From Craterostigma plantagineum (Eukaryota; Streptophyta; Magnoliopsida; Lamiales; Linderniaceae): 64,000 nt of DNA. The DNA is taken from assembly GCA_027422505.1 (NCBI GenBank), contig JAPQWV010000747.1:180001-244000 (forward strand), in the 5' to 3' direction. The position numbers and the translations under genes are program-made. This document shows, one piece after another, positions 47,490 through 57,332 of the stretch. How positions within the stretch are numbered: position 1 is the stretch's first letter; every line of letters starts with the position of its first letter. The notes under the pieces were generated by a model that saw only the letters and a list, made by a program, of their open reading frames with translations, was not told the origin of the DNA and searched no databases.

Positions 47490-48680
47490 TGCAATAACAG
47501 CTTAACACGGTTCAGTAACAATTGAAGGTGAGAAAAAACAGAAATCGATATGTAGGCAACAAAGAAGTACAATACGAGTAACAGAATTCTAAATCACAAT
47601 AACAATTTAATATGTAATTAGTTTAGTTTATGATTTTCAAATTTTATATTGTAAACACGCTACATTCAGTAAAATATATGAGATTATGAAGTTTCAGATA
47701 AAATATATTAGTTTAGGCTATGATTTCGTGGAAATTATGTTGGAATTAAAGAAGTTGAAGTATTTAGTATGGAAAAAAAAGTAGCACTATTCTTGAAAGG
47801 ATGATCATGCTTCTACGAAATTGATTCTACTTACTCAAGACGTTGCGGATATGAACTATTAGTTGTTTATTACAATCCAGATGGTCGACCTAACATAAAT
47901 GATTCAACAAAATTAATGCCATCTTCAATTAATCTTAAACGCAAACCATATGTCATTTACTGATTTCTGCAGTAACCGTTTAACAGTGATCAGTAACAAA
48001 TTAAGAGGAAAAAAGAACAGAAATGTATACTTCGGTAACATGGCGCTACAATACGAGTAACAGAATACATATTCACAATAAATTTCATATGTAACTAGTT
48101 TAGGTTATGATTTTCAAATTATATTGCAAACACGCTACATTCACTAAAATATAAGAATTTACAAAGATTTAGATACAATATATTAGTTTAGTTATATTTT
48201 CGTGGAGATTATGTTGGAATTGAAGAAGTTGAAGTATATAGTATGGAGAACAAGTAGCACTCTTCTTGAAAGGATGATCATGCTTCTACGAAATTGATTC
48301 TACTTACTCGCCATGTTGTGGATATGAACTATTAGTTGTTTATTACAATCCAGATGGTCGACCTGACATAAATGATTCAACAAAATTAATGACATCTTCA
48401 ATTAATCTTAAACGTAAACCCTATGTTGTTACTGATTTCTTGCAGTAACAGTTTAACACTGATCAGAAACAATTGAAGAGGAGAAAAAAACAGAAACGGA
48501 TATGTAGGTAACAGAATAACACAATAAGAGTGACAGAATACATAGTCAAAATAACAATTTAATATGTAATCAGTTTACTTTATGATTTTCAAATTTTATA
48601 TTGCAAACGCGCTATATTCACTAAAATATTTGAATTTACGAGGTTTTAGATAAAAATATATTGGTTTAAGTTATGATTTT
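47490..48680. repeat. About 475-bp tandem repeat, two and a half copies
   Basis: The marker ATGATCATGCTTCTACG occurs at 47801 and 48274. The marker CGCTACATTCA occurs at about 47658 and 48133, with a third variant near 48610. The copies are highly similar and contain scattered GTAACA motifs. Nothing in them looks coding. Confidence 0.85.
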
Positions 48681-48959
48681 AATCACAAACCCTAATTCAC
48701 AAACTATAATAATTCTAGTAACATATAAACATATAACTAGTAACAGTTTATACATATTGGGTAACAGATAATCTATGCTTGATTTTACTTAGACTCCCGC
48801 CCAAAATTCATCTCATTCTGCTTTTCCGCCCGATATTTCACCGACAATTTAGTAACAAATTTTGTCAACATAGTACCAAAAGCACATATCTAGTAACAGA
48901 TCTTGAGAATTTTACAAATCGGTCAAAATGAAAATACACCCAACTTTATAGGGTCGATC

Positions 48960-49430
48960 GTATTCTCGCAAAATTAAAAGATGAACGTCGGACGAACGAG
49001 CAAACAATGTGTCGCACCGAGCTTCCCATACTATGGGTACTTCGAATTTATACATAATAGATGTATCCGTTGTCAAAACGGCTTTGATTTTATCTTATTT
49101 TCGCAAATTAGAACACTACACATGGTAACAATTAAGCTTAGTTTAATAACGGAAATGACAGACCTAGTAACTATTTTGGCAAAACCGGTAACATATTTGA
49201 CACTGTGAGTAACAGTTTGGACACAGTAAAAATATTTCCAAATTATTGGGGTCGACCGTATTTTCGTGAAATTAAAAGATGAACGTCGGACGAATGAGCA
49301 AAACATGTGCCGCACCGAGCTGTCCATACTATGGGTACTTCGATTTCATACACATTAGATGTAATCGTTGCCCAAAACGGTTTTGATTTCATCTTATTTT
49401 CGCAAATTAGAACCCTAAAATAAAATTCAT
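48960..49430. repeat. About 298-bp tandem duplication
   Basis: The segment starting AAATTAAAAGATGAACGTCG occurs at 48971 and again at 49269. It extends through TTATTTTCGCAAATTAGAAC in both. GTAACA motifs lie between the copies. Confidence 0.85.
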
Positions 49431-49848
49431 TACAAATCTTACATCTTGCGTCGTCAATACCACAATATATCCTACCTTACACGCCAAAATTGGTTGGTTA
49501 ATGGGCACTCGAAATTTCGGATTTCGATTTACTGTAAAAAGAGATTCATAAAATAAATATTCTTTGTCGTAACAATTTTTTGCATCATAGTAACAGATAA
49601 GTGATGGAAAATAACAGTTTACCAGGCGTTTATAACAATATAGTCTGACAGAATAACAGATATTCGCCGGAAAATAACACTTAGTTCAGTATGTTAGGAA
49701 GGGTCTTTTCGTCAATACATATTTTTAATCTTTATCCCTGCTATTTTTAAAATAGTTGGTCCTTTAAATTAATGGGGCTTCTGACAGGGACTGAAGGCTT
49801 TATAAAGTTAATGAGCAAGGACTGATTCGAAATTCTCCCAATATTGAA

Positions 49849-50190
49849 AGACTAGGTATTTATTTATTTTTTGTTTTAATTTTGCATATTAGTTGGATTA
49901 GAGTTGACTTGTTTTGGGCTAAAGAGCCGTTTCTTCCAGAGTTTATGGAGAAGATTAGTCCAATATATCTGACCTAGTAAACAGTATTCGCTTAATTCCT
50001 TTTCTATTGCAATCCTACGACGACAGAATAAGCTTATTGATTTAAAAAGAGTATTCAATGAGATTTCCTTTTAGAAATTTATTGGGGTTTCTTTTTTGAA
50101 AAAAAAACAAACAAAAATTGGGTTGAAGACTAGATAACAGATGATATCTAGGTAAAACCTAAATATCATCTTCTACACGGTACAATTAAA
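49849..50190 (+). other. Upstream region of response-regulator copy D
   Basis: Non-coding AT-rich sequence. It does not obviously match the region upstream of copy B. Confidence 0.4.
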
Positions 50191-51018
50191 ATGTTTGTCC
50201 TCCTCTCCATCGATGATTTCGCTGTTTCAGACCATTTCCGATTCGATCTCAAAGTGCTTCTTGTGGACCATAACCCCACTTGTCTTAGGGTTTTGGCGCA
50301 AATGCTCGAAAACTGCCGCTACTTTGGTAATAATTTGAATATCAATGCAGAAAATAACCCTAGTTGTTTCAATTCAATTCTTGTTTTTAATTCTCTACGT
50401 TCTCTTGAACTCATCCCATAATTAATCCGAGATCTATCGAGAAAACAAAATCTTATTTTTTAAATCTTTGAAAAGAAGAAGAAAAAGTCTTGTTTTTTAA
50501 TTCTCTTTTTTTTTTTATGTAACAATTAAAAATAAAACCTATGGTTTTTCTATGATCAGTGACGGAATGCAACCGAGGCGAAGCTGCGCTGGCACTTCTC
50601 AGAGCGAACAAGGGCAGATTCGACATTGTTATGGCCGACCTATGCACCGAAACGCTCGCACTCCTCGATAGTGTTCGCCGTGAGATGCCCGGTCTTCCTT
50701 TTATCAGTGAGTTGCGCTTTCTTTCTTTTCTTTTTTCTCAGAATATCTCTTCCTTTATTAATTACGTTCAATAATCTAATAGTGTACTCTAACAGACTTT
50801 ATTATGTCTTCTTCTTCGTTCGCGGTGATGTCTTACGACAACCGTCCAAACGTCGTACTCAACTGCATTCAGAGAGGCGCTTGCGATTATCTGATTAAAC
50901 CAATTCATGAAGAAGTTCTATCGGCCGTATGGATCCACGTCGCTCGGAGGAAGATGGCCGCAATTTCGCTCGAAAGAAATTTCGACGGAAAAAAGTCGTC
51001 AGATCAAATTATTCGAAA
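50191..51018 (+). pseudogene. Response-regulator receiver-domain pseudogene, copy D
   Basis: Exon 1 (50191-50326), exon 2 (50560-50706) and part of exon 3 (50827-51018) match copy B closely, including the introns. The receiver domain keeps LLVDHNPTCLRVL, the phospho-acceptor Asp in FDIVMADLC and DYLIKPI with its Lys. Exon 2 lacks the extra base seen in copy B. The exon 3 acceptor reads CGCGG where copy B has CGCAG, so the AG is lost. Homology stops at about 51018 after SSDQIIRK, before the GARP domain. It can at best encode a lone receiver domain. Confidence 0.85.
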
Positions 51019-52439
51019 GTTATCTAAACATCGATCAAACCTTCATAATTTTCAAAACAGTTTGAAGGTCGCATGAATCTTATCGAAACCCTAAAGTCAG
51101 TAGTTAATACCCTACTTTATGCAAACTGTTAGCTTGCTACAGGTCTTAATATTCTTGATCATAAATAAAAACATGAATTTAAGTAAGGAATTATACCCTC
51201 TTGTAACTTTGAGGATGGATGCTTGTTCGAGTTCTTCGTTTCTTCTGTACTTCTAGGTTCTCGAGAGTTTATCAATGAAAATAGTTTACTCTTTTCTAGC
51301 TTCTTATCTAGATGTTTGCGTGTAATAGTCTCTAAATGACGTTACATTTCTACTTTTCTTAAGCTTATCGGATTTATAATATTAATTCAATCATTGTCTC
51401 CTTGTTAAGTTGTCGAGTTATAGGATAATATTTTATCCTAACTTTAAAATATTATATGTTTTCTCAATCCTAAATAACTAGCTTTTACTTGGGCCTAAGT
51501 AACCTCCTTGCAAATCCTTATCCTTAACATTTGGCCTAGCTTATAACTTAATTTGACCCACTTGAAATTTTGGTTCCAGTTATTTATATCGATCGAATTT
51601 CTTTCCCTTATTATCATATAAATGTTAGCCTTATTTCTCTAAGGCCTCATGTTATCACCTAAATTATCTAACACATAATATATAATCATATAGGCATATA
51701 TAACATGCAGTCATGTAAGTCATAATTCGTAACACTCATAAGAATTATAAATCACAAAACATGAAATTTACAAACACATAAGTCATTTAAGAACATGAAA
51801 GTACGAAAGCATCGTATCACCAAAAGTCCTAATTTCTTATTTAATTATTTCAAAATTTCTAATTTACTGTTAATTAAGTCGTAAATCCCGTAATTAAATT
51901 TTACGGGTATTACAGAATCAACCTAGTGCAGATCGGACCTCCGAAGCCCTAGTCCCAACATAGCCCGTTGACCAGGAATGGATCAGGTAGCTCCAAGATT
52001 ATGCCGCCGTAATCGACCCACCCGATGCGACCGGGCGCTTGCCAGCCGTGTCACGATGCTGGAAGTCGTTGAAGGTATCAAGGTTGATGTAGTTGGGGTT
52101 ATTAAAGTTGTACTGTAAACAAATGAAAGTGTTCATACTAAACTCTCTTTAATATCGTAATCCATATTATTATAATACTATCATAACAATAATAAATACG
52201 ATCATTATAGTAAAAAGAATCTTAATACAAGTTTTAATTGCAATGTGAAAAACGGGATCAACGTAGGGATGGCAAATAAAGGAGCAATTGGGCCAGATAG
52301 ATACTAAATGGGCCTCACATAATTTGCGTCATATTTTGCTTTTTATTTTTTAGAAATCATATATTAGGCGCTGCCTCACAATTTCCGTCGCAGACACTCT
52401 TCTCCTTCGTCTCAGCCGTAAACGATTCGCTTCTGTCCG
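51019..52439. other. Spacer with possible retrotransposon debris
   Basis: No intact gene. The run ending ACGGGTATTACA at 51915 looks like the end of a Gypsy-type LTR, but I could not find its start. On the minus strand, about 52120-52010 could encode FNNPNYINLDTFNDFQHRD, a coding-like fragment with no start, whose family I do not recognise. Confidence 0.35.
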
Positions 52440-54115
52440 ATGGCGTCGTTCTCAATTCAGCATCTGAATACGTGTGATGATGGTGACCTCGATAGATTTG
52501 AAGACCTCCTGCGTGAAAAATTTCGCAGATCAGAAAGTTTATACATCTCAGGGTAAGAAAAGAAATCGCATTAATCTCTTATTTTAATGTCGATTAGATC
52601 GGTTCACGTTCCGTTGAGTGCGAATTTCAGTGAGGCGATGTCGAAGGATGACGTCGAAGCGTATGCTAAGTTTGACGGGGAAAGACCTCGTCGTCTAAAT
52701 TTTCCTAATATCAATAAATGGTACCAAGCCGTTGAAGAGAAGCTTATTTCGAGGTAAAGGTTGTTAGGTTTTCAGTTTCGCTTCTTATGTTGTGTTTTCT
52801 CTAGCCTATTTGGGGTTATTTCGATTCCCAGATTTTTGTTGGGGATTGAAGATTGAGGTTACTTTTACCTTTTTGTGGATTCAAGAGTGCTTTGTCTTTT
52901 GTTGCTTGGAGGCTCGGCTTTGTGACCGTTTTCCTTTTGGCATCTGTTCTGGCACTTGTCGACAACACCAGTTTGTGAATTTTTTTTTTTTTTTTAAACT
53001 TGCGCATAGTTATGGTGATATGAAATTCCTCAATTAGTTATGATTTTGTGGAAATTATGTTTTGGTCCACTGCTGACCTACTCTGAACAATGAATAGCTA
53101 TATTGGGAAGGAGAGCATTGGAGGGCAGGCAGGTCCTGTACAAACCAAGGTAACCATTAAAAACTTTTGTTTGTCTTCTTCAGTTATAGTTGCCTTTGAT
53201 GCTTCGTGTTTTTGACTTTTAAGAGTCATGTCAGGAGTATACCTCATTTCACTCTCCGCAACATGTCCTAGTCCTTGATGACCGCCTGTCTGAAAGGCCT
53301 TTCATCTCAGGGTAAGGGTGTTCTATCAAACTATTCTCGATCTATATCTCTACTGTGTTTTTTGGTTTGGGGAACTAATCGATTCATGCACCAAGCTAAA
53401 TTCGTATTTCAGAGAGGAGATGACGAAGCTTGACGCTGAAGTGTACGGCTTACATAAAGAGGAAAACCGAATCCTAAATATTTTCTTAATGCCAACAAAT
53501 GGTACGAAGCTGTTAGGGAGAAGCTTATTACAAGGTGATTGCTTGATGGTTCATATTTCAAAGTTCAATTCTTTGTTTCGTGTATATGTCAAGGTGATTG
53601 ATGATACTTACATACCTGATGAACCAATGTGGAATAAATCGGGAGTGCACTTGACAGGAAGAAGTATTGTTTTCTTTTCACTTGCGAATGGACGTGCTTG
53701 TTAATAAAACCCAGCATGACGTGACGTGTGGTGATTTTTTTTTACCGTGTTTATTATCTATGATAAATGGAAATAGGTTTCTTGAGAAGGCTGGATGGGG
53801 TGGACTAGCTGCTGCACAAGTTGAAGTAACCATTTCGACTTTCAACTCTTTTTTTTTTCGTTTATAGCTTTATGTTCATGCTATTATTGTTAATTGTTCT
53901 CTTTGATCCTACATGTTGGGACTTGAAAGAAGGGAAATCCACTTAAAAGAAAGAGAGTGAGTCATCATCTTCTGTTGGTCATAGTTTTTTATGCTATGCT
54001 ATCTCAGCGAGATTATGATTATGAGTTACTACGGCTGTAACAGGAGGAAGAAGGTGTTGAAGCTGCTAAGGCCGCATCCAACACTAAAAATAAAGAAGTG
54101 AAAAATTGTGAGATG

Positions 54116-54148
<33 letters not shown>

Positions 54149-54662
54149 GTTATTATTATTATTATTATGTTTCGACAGTCATCGCTTGCACACACACTAA
54201 TTAATTAAAATGTGCTTAGTGGTCTAGATCTTATTACAAGGTGGGTAACGTTTTTCTCCATCCACACAGGGCACTGTGTTAGTCTGACTAAGGCCATCAA
54301 TTGGCCATGGGACGAAGAAAGGAGCGAAAGATACAAGGAAGAGATCCGAAAGGATGTGAGGAGGAATTTTCATTTCGAGGGCCTGGTGGAAGCAGAAGGT
54401 ATTTAACTATAAGTGTATGCATGTATGTATGTATATGTCTCTCTGCAAGCAAATGTGTGATGATTCATGTGTTCTGTGTATACCTCTCTGCAAAGCTGCT
54501 ATCCACCGGGGCCTTGACTCGAAATCCATGAAACTGCATTTATCTCTGATCGTAGACCTCGAGCTCGACCCTGAAGAAGGCGTGCCTGATATGATAGATA
54601 ACGAGGTTTACTCGCAGCTGTCCCCTTGGCTTAGGCCTGTGTATTATGAGTCAGACAATTAG
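52440..54662 (+). CDS. eEF1B-beta-like protein with duplicated N-terminal module
   Basis: Nine exons are supported: 52440-52552, 52631-52753, 53098-53149, 53235-53311, 53413-53534, 53777-53825, 54044-54107, 54270-54398 and 54496-54662. The first module (LDRFEDLLREKF ... YISG, then SKDDVEAYAKFDGE and NINKWYQAVEEKLISR) resembles the GST-C-like N-terminus of plant eEF1B-beta. It includes the intron after the ISG codon. A second module repeats this (RLSERPFISG, TKLDAEVYGLHKEEN, NANKWYEAVREKLITR). An acidic/Lys linker and a C-terminal part (INWPWDEERSERY, KLHLSLIVDLELDPEE) follow, a diverged match to the guanine-exchange domain of eEF1B. Exon 5 is one base shorter than its counterpart exon 2, which shifts frame before NANKWY. 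The gene is either recently broken or has an assembly error. Exchange activity is doubtful because the C-terminus is divergent. Confidence 0.6.
54116..54168. repeat. (ATT)n microsatellite
   Basis: About 17 ATT units with one GTT interruption lie in intron 7 of the eEF1B-beta-like gene, a few bases after the donor site. Confidence 0.92.
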
Positions 54663-54839
54663 TAGACATCTTTTTTACTTAGCACTACTGCTACTTGTTA
54701 TTATAGATTGATGTGATGCGCTGTTTACTGCCTTGCCTCAAGCAAATAAAGTGGCCGCCTCAAAAAACCAAGGGGCTATATATTATATGAATATTTATTT
54801 ACAATCACTAAATTGAATATGTAAAAGAGTAATTTTTTA

Positions 54840-56655
54840 TTAATCTTTTGACTTCTGGAGAAACTTGTTCTAAGATTCCTCCAAAATTTAAATCTGACGC
54901 ATCAGTCTCTAATTTTCTGCCAATTAGGGTTAGCAAGCATAAGACATGGTACATGCGTAACTTTATTCTTAATTTTTCTAATGGCTTCAGTGTGACTTTG
55001 TGTCCACTGGCAAGGAATCATTTTTAACCTATCATATAAAATAGATGTGTCAATAGCAAAATTTTTATAATAAGGAGAAATATAATTAAGACTCCTTAAA
55101 AATCTTTGAAGCTGAATTTTATCAATGATTTGATCTGGAAATTTAGAGGCAAACTCAATACTTCTATTAATAGGATTAACATTACCTTTTTCAATGGTAT
55201 GATCCAAAAATCTAACTTTAGTTTGAAATAAAACCATTTTTGAACTAGATATAACCAATTCATTTTGAATAATAATTTCTTAAAAATATCAAGATGTTTA
55301 AAATGAGTTTCGATATCTTTAGAAAAGATTAAAATATCATCAATATAATCGATAATAAAATCACTGCAAGGAATAAAAATATCGTTCATAATATTTTGAA
55401 ATTCAGAAGGAGCATTTCTTAAACCAAAAGGCATAACGTTCCATTCAAATTGTCCAATTGGGACTGTAAAAGCAGTTTTATACCTATCTTTTTCGTCTAT
55501 TTGAATTTGACAAAAACCTAATTTTAAATCAAATTTTGAAATATAATGGCATTAAATAATCTATCTAAAAGATCTTTTTTATTTGGAATATGATATCTAA
55601 TCCACTTTAAAACTTTATTTAAAGGTTTATAATTTATGACTAACATGTGTGCTCCCCTTTCCTTTTCGGCATGATTATTAACATAAAAAGCAGTGCACGA
55701 CCAAGGTGATTTCGAAGGTTTTTTATTAACGTTTCTGTAAAAGAGAAGCTATTTCTTTCTTACACAATTCTAATATTTCAGAATTCATTTGACAAGAATG
55801 AGCTTTAGTGGGAATATTTTTCTCACTAAAATCATCTTCATAAGGTAAAAAACCATATGCTTCTTTCTATTCCAAACAGCATTACGAAGGTCATTACATA
55901 TTGCAACGTAAATTTATTATGTAATAATTTAATTTTTCCTTGTAACTTAGGATTCTGAAGTTTATCTTCAATAGTAAGTATACTAATTTCTTGCTTAAGG
56001 TAATTAACCTGATTTTCTTTTGCTTTAATAAGAATAGAATCCTTAATTTCTTTAAGAATCCTAGAAAATGGTTCGGTAATGAATTCAAAGCACACTTCTT
56101 TATTATCGAAGGTTCCTTTAAATCCATATTCATCAATATTTTTAACAGGAAATATTTTCCTAAGGAACGGAGTACCAAGAATTACTTGGTTCGTAATATT
56201 ATTGACGAACAAGAATGATGTAGGAATACAGACCTTATTTTTACAAATAAAGGCCTTAGGAATTTTATAATTATTTGTAATTTTTCTCCGCTTGCAGAAC
56301 TAAGAGAATGAGTTGTTTTATGAGAATATTGGGTAGGAATTATTCCTTCCTATATGCAATTTAAATCTGCTCCACTATCTATTAAAGCTATAAGATTTTT
56401 CTTAAAATTTCCATCAATAAGTAGTGATATTTTCACTAACCACTTTTGGGAAGTAATAATTTATAATGTAGAAAGGTAATTATTATCTTCAATATTTTCA
56501 AAAGTACTAGCGAATGTTTCACTAGATTCTTCAACAATTTCTTTTCCCTTTTCTAACTTAGAAAATCTTCTTTCTAAATCTATATGACTTAATTTCAAAT
56601 ATTTAATTTCAGTTTTAAGATTTGAAATTTCTAATGTTAGATCTTTAATGTTAGT
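54840..56655 (-). pseudogene. Endogenous caulimovirid-like pararetroviral fragment
   Basis: The minus strand carries broken pieces of a pararetroviral polyprotein. From 5' to 3' these are: a coiled-coil-prone segment (56685-56461), a protease-like region with an IDSGAD motif (about 56370) interrupted by a stop, and a further segment with a LGTPFL motif (56212-55838). Then come an RT with PFGLRNAPSEF and YIDDILIF (55434-55290), and an RNase H start (TDAS, about 54900). No integrase is seen. The RT and protease motifs, the AT-rich base use and the lack of LTRs and integrase favour a caulimovirid over Gypsy, though Gypsy is not excluded. Frameshifts and stops at several places make it non-functional. 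Both ends are truncated. Confidence 0.65.
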
Positions 56656-56657
56656 AG

Positions 56658-57332
56658 TGTTGGGGATGTGCCCTCGAAATGCCATCGATGATGTAATGAA
56701 TATGGCATGTATTTAGTATACAATGTATTATTCGCTCTCCATTTGAATAATATATTCTTATACGTATTAATGGATTTTATATATTATTATTTATTCCTTA
56801 AAAGGCAGATTATTTACAAGTCTTATTAGGCATCCGGTGAGACGAAAAAAAATAAATCCCATACATCGTGAGTTTAATCACCGATTCTCATGGGATGAGA
56901 GAGGGGCACCGGTGAGCTATTAGCCTCTGATATTAAATAAGTCCATAAGACTTAGACCTCGGTAGGGTGACTGAGTGTCGATCATGACTTATTTGTTGAC
57001 GACTCTAATATGGTTGTGTCAACCATTCACTTGGGAAGCGGGAGGTCGTAACATTGGTATAAGTTGAATCAGGGGATTAACTTATACTTGGACACGACTC
57101 GCAATCGACGATTACATGGGCCTTATCGTTACTCTGGGTAGCGTCAATGATCGATCGATTGACTATAGTAGTGTGCGTGGACCTTAGACAGAAGGGTCTT
57201 TGACGGAGCTGACTTTGGGGTCTGACTTGTCACTAGTTTGCTAGACCCACCTTGTTCGGGGACGAATATGGGTCGGCGGCGACATGCGGTCTTGACAACA
57301 AAGGGTAATTGTCGTGCTTAGACTATCGTGAG
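56658..57332 (+). repeat. Partial LTR of an unidentified retrotransposon
   Basis: The sequence begins TGTTGGGGATGTGCCC, a typical LTR start, at the edge of the caulimovirid-like fragment. It runs non-coding until the Gypsy LTR at 57333 interrupts it. No second copy is in the window, so the assignment rests on the start and character only. Confidence 0.5.

Larger units (their letters stand above)
46053..49839. mobile_element. Large non-coding MULE-like element with tandem repeats
   Basis: A perfect 9-bp direct repeat AATATTGAA flanks it (46044-46052 and 49840-49848), as in Mutator-type insertions. The ends are GGGTAAATTAGTAGTCAGG at the left and, on the other strand at the right, GGGAGAATTTCGAATCAGTCC. 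They are imperfect but alignable terminal inverted repeats that also resemble the 15585-15943 element. No transposase frame is present in 3.8 kb. The interior is dominated by GTAACA-containing tandem repeats at several scales. It is therefore non-autonomous, and the repeats are the main content. Confidence 0.72.
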
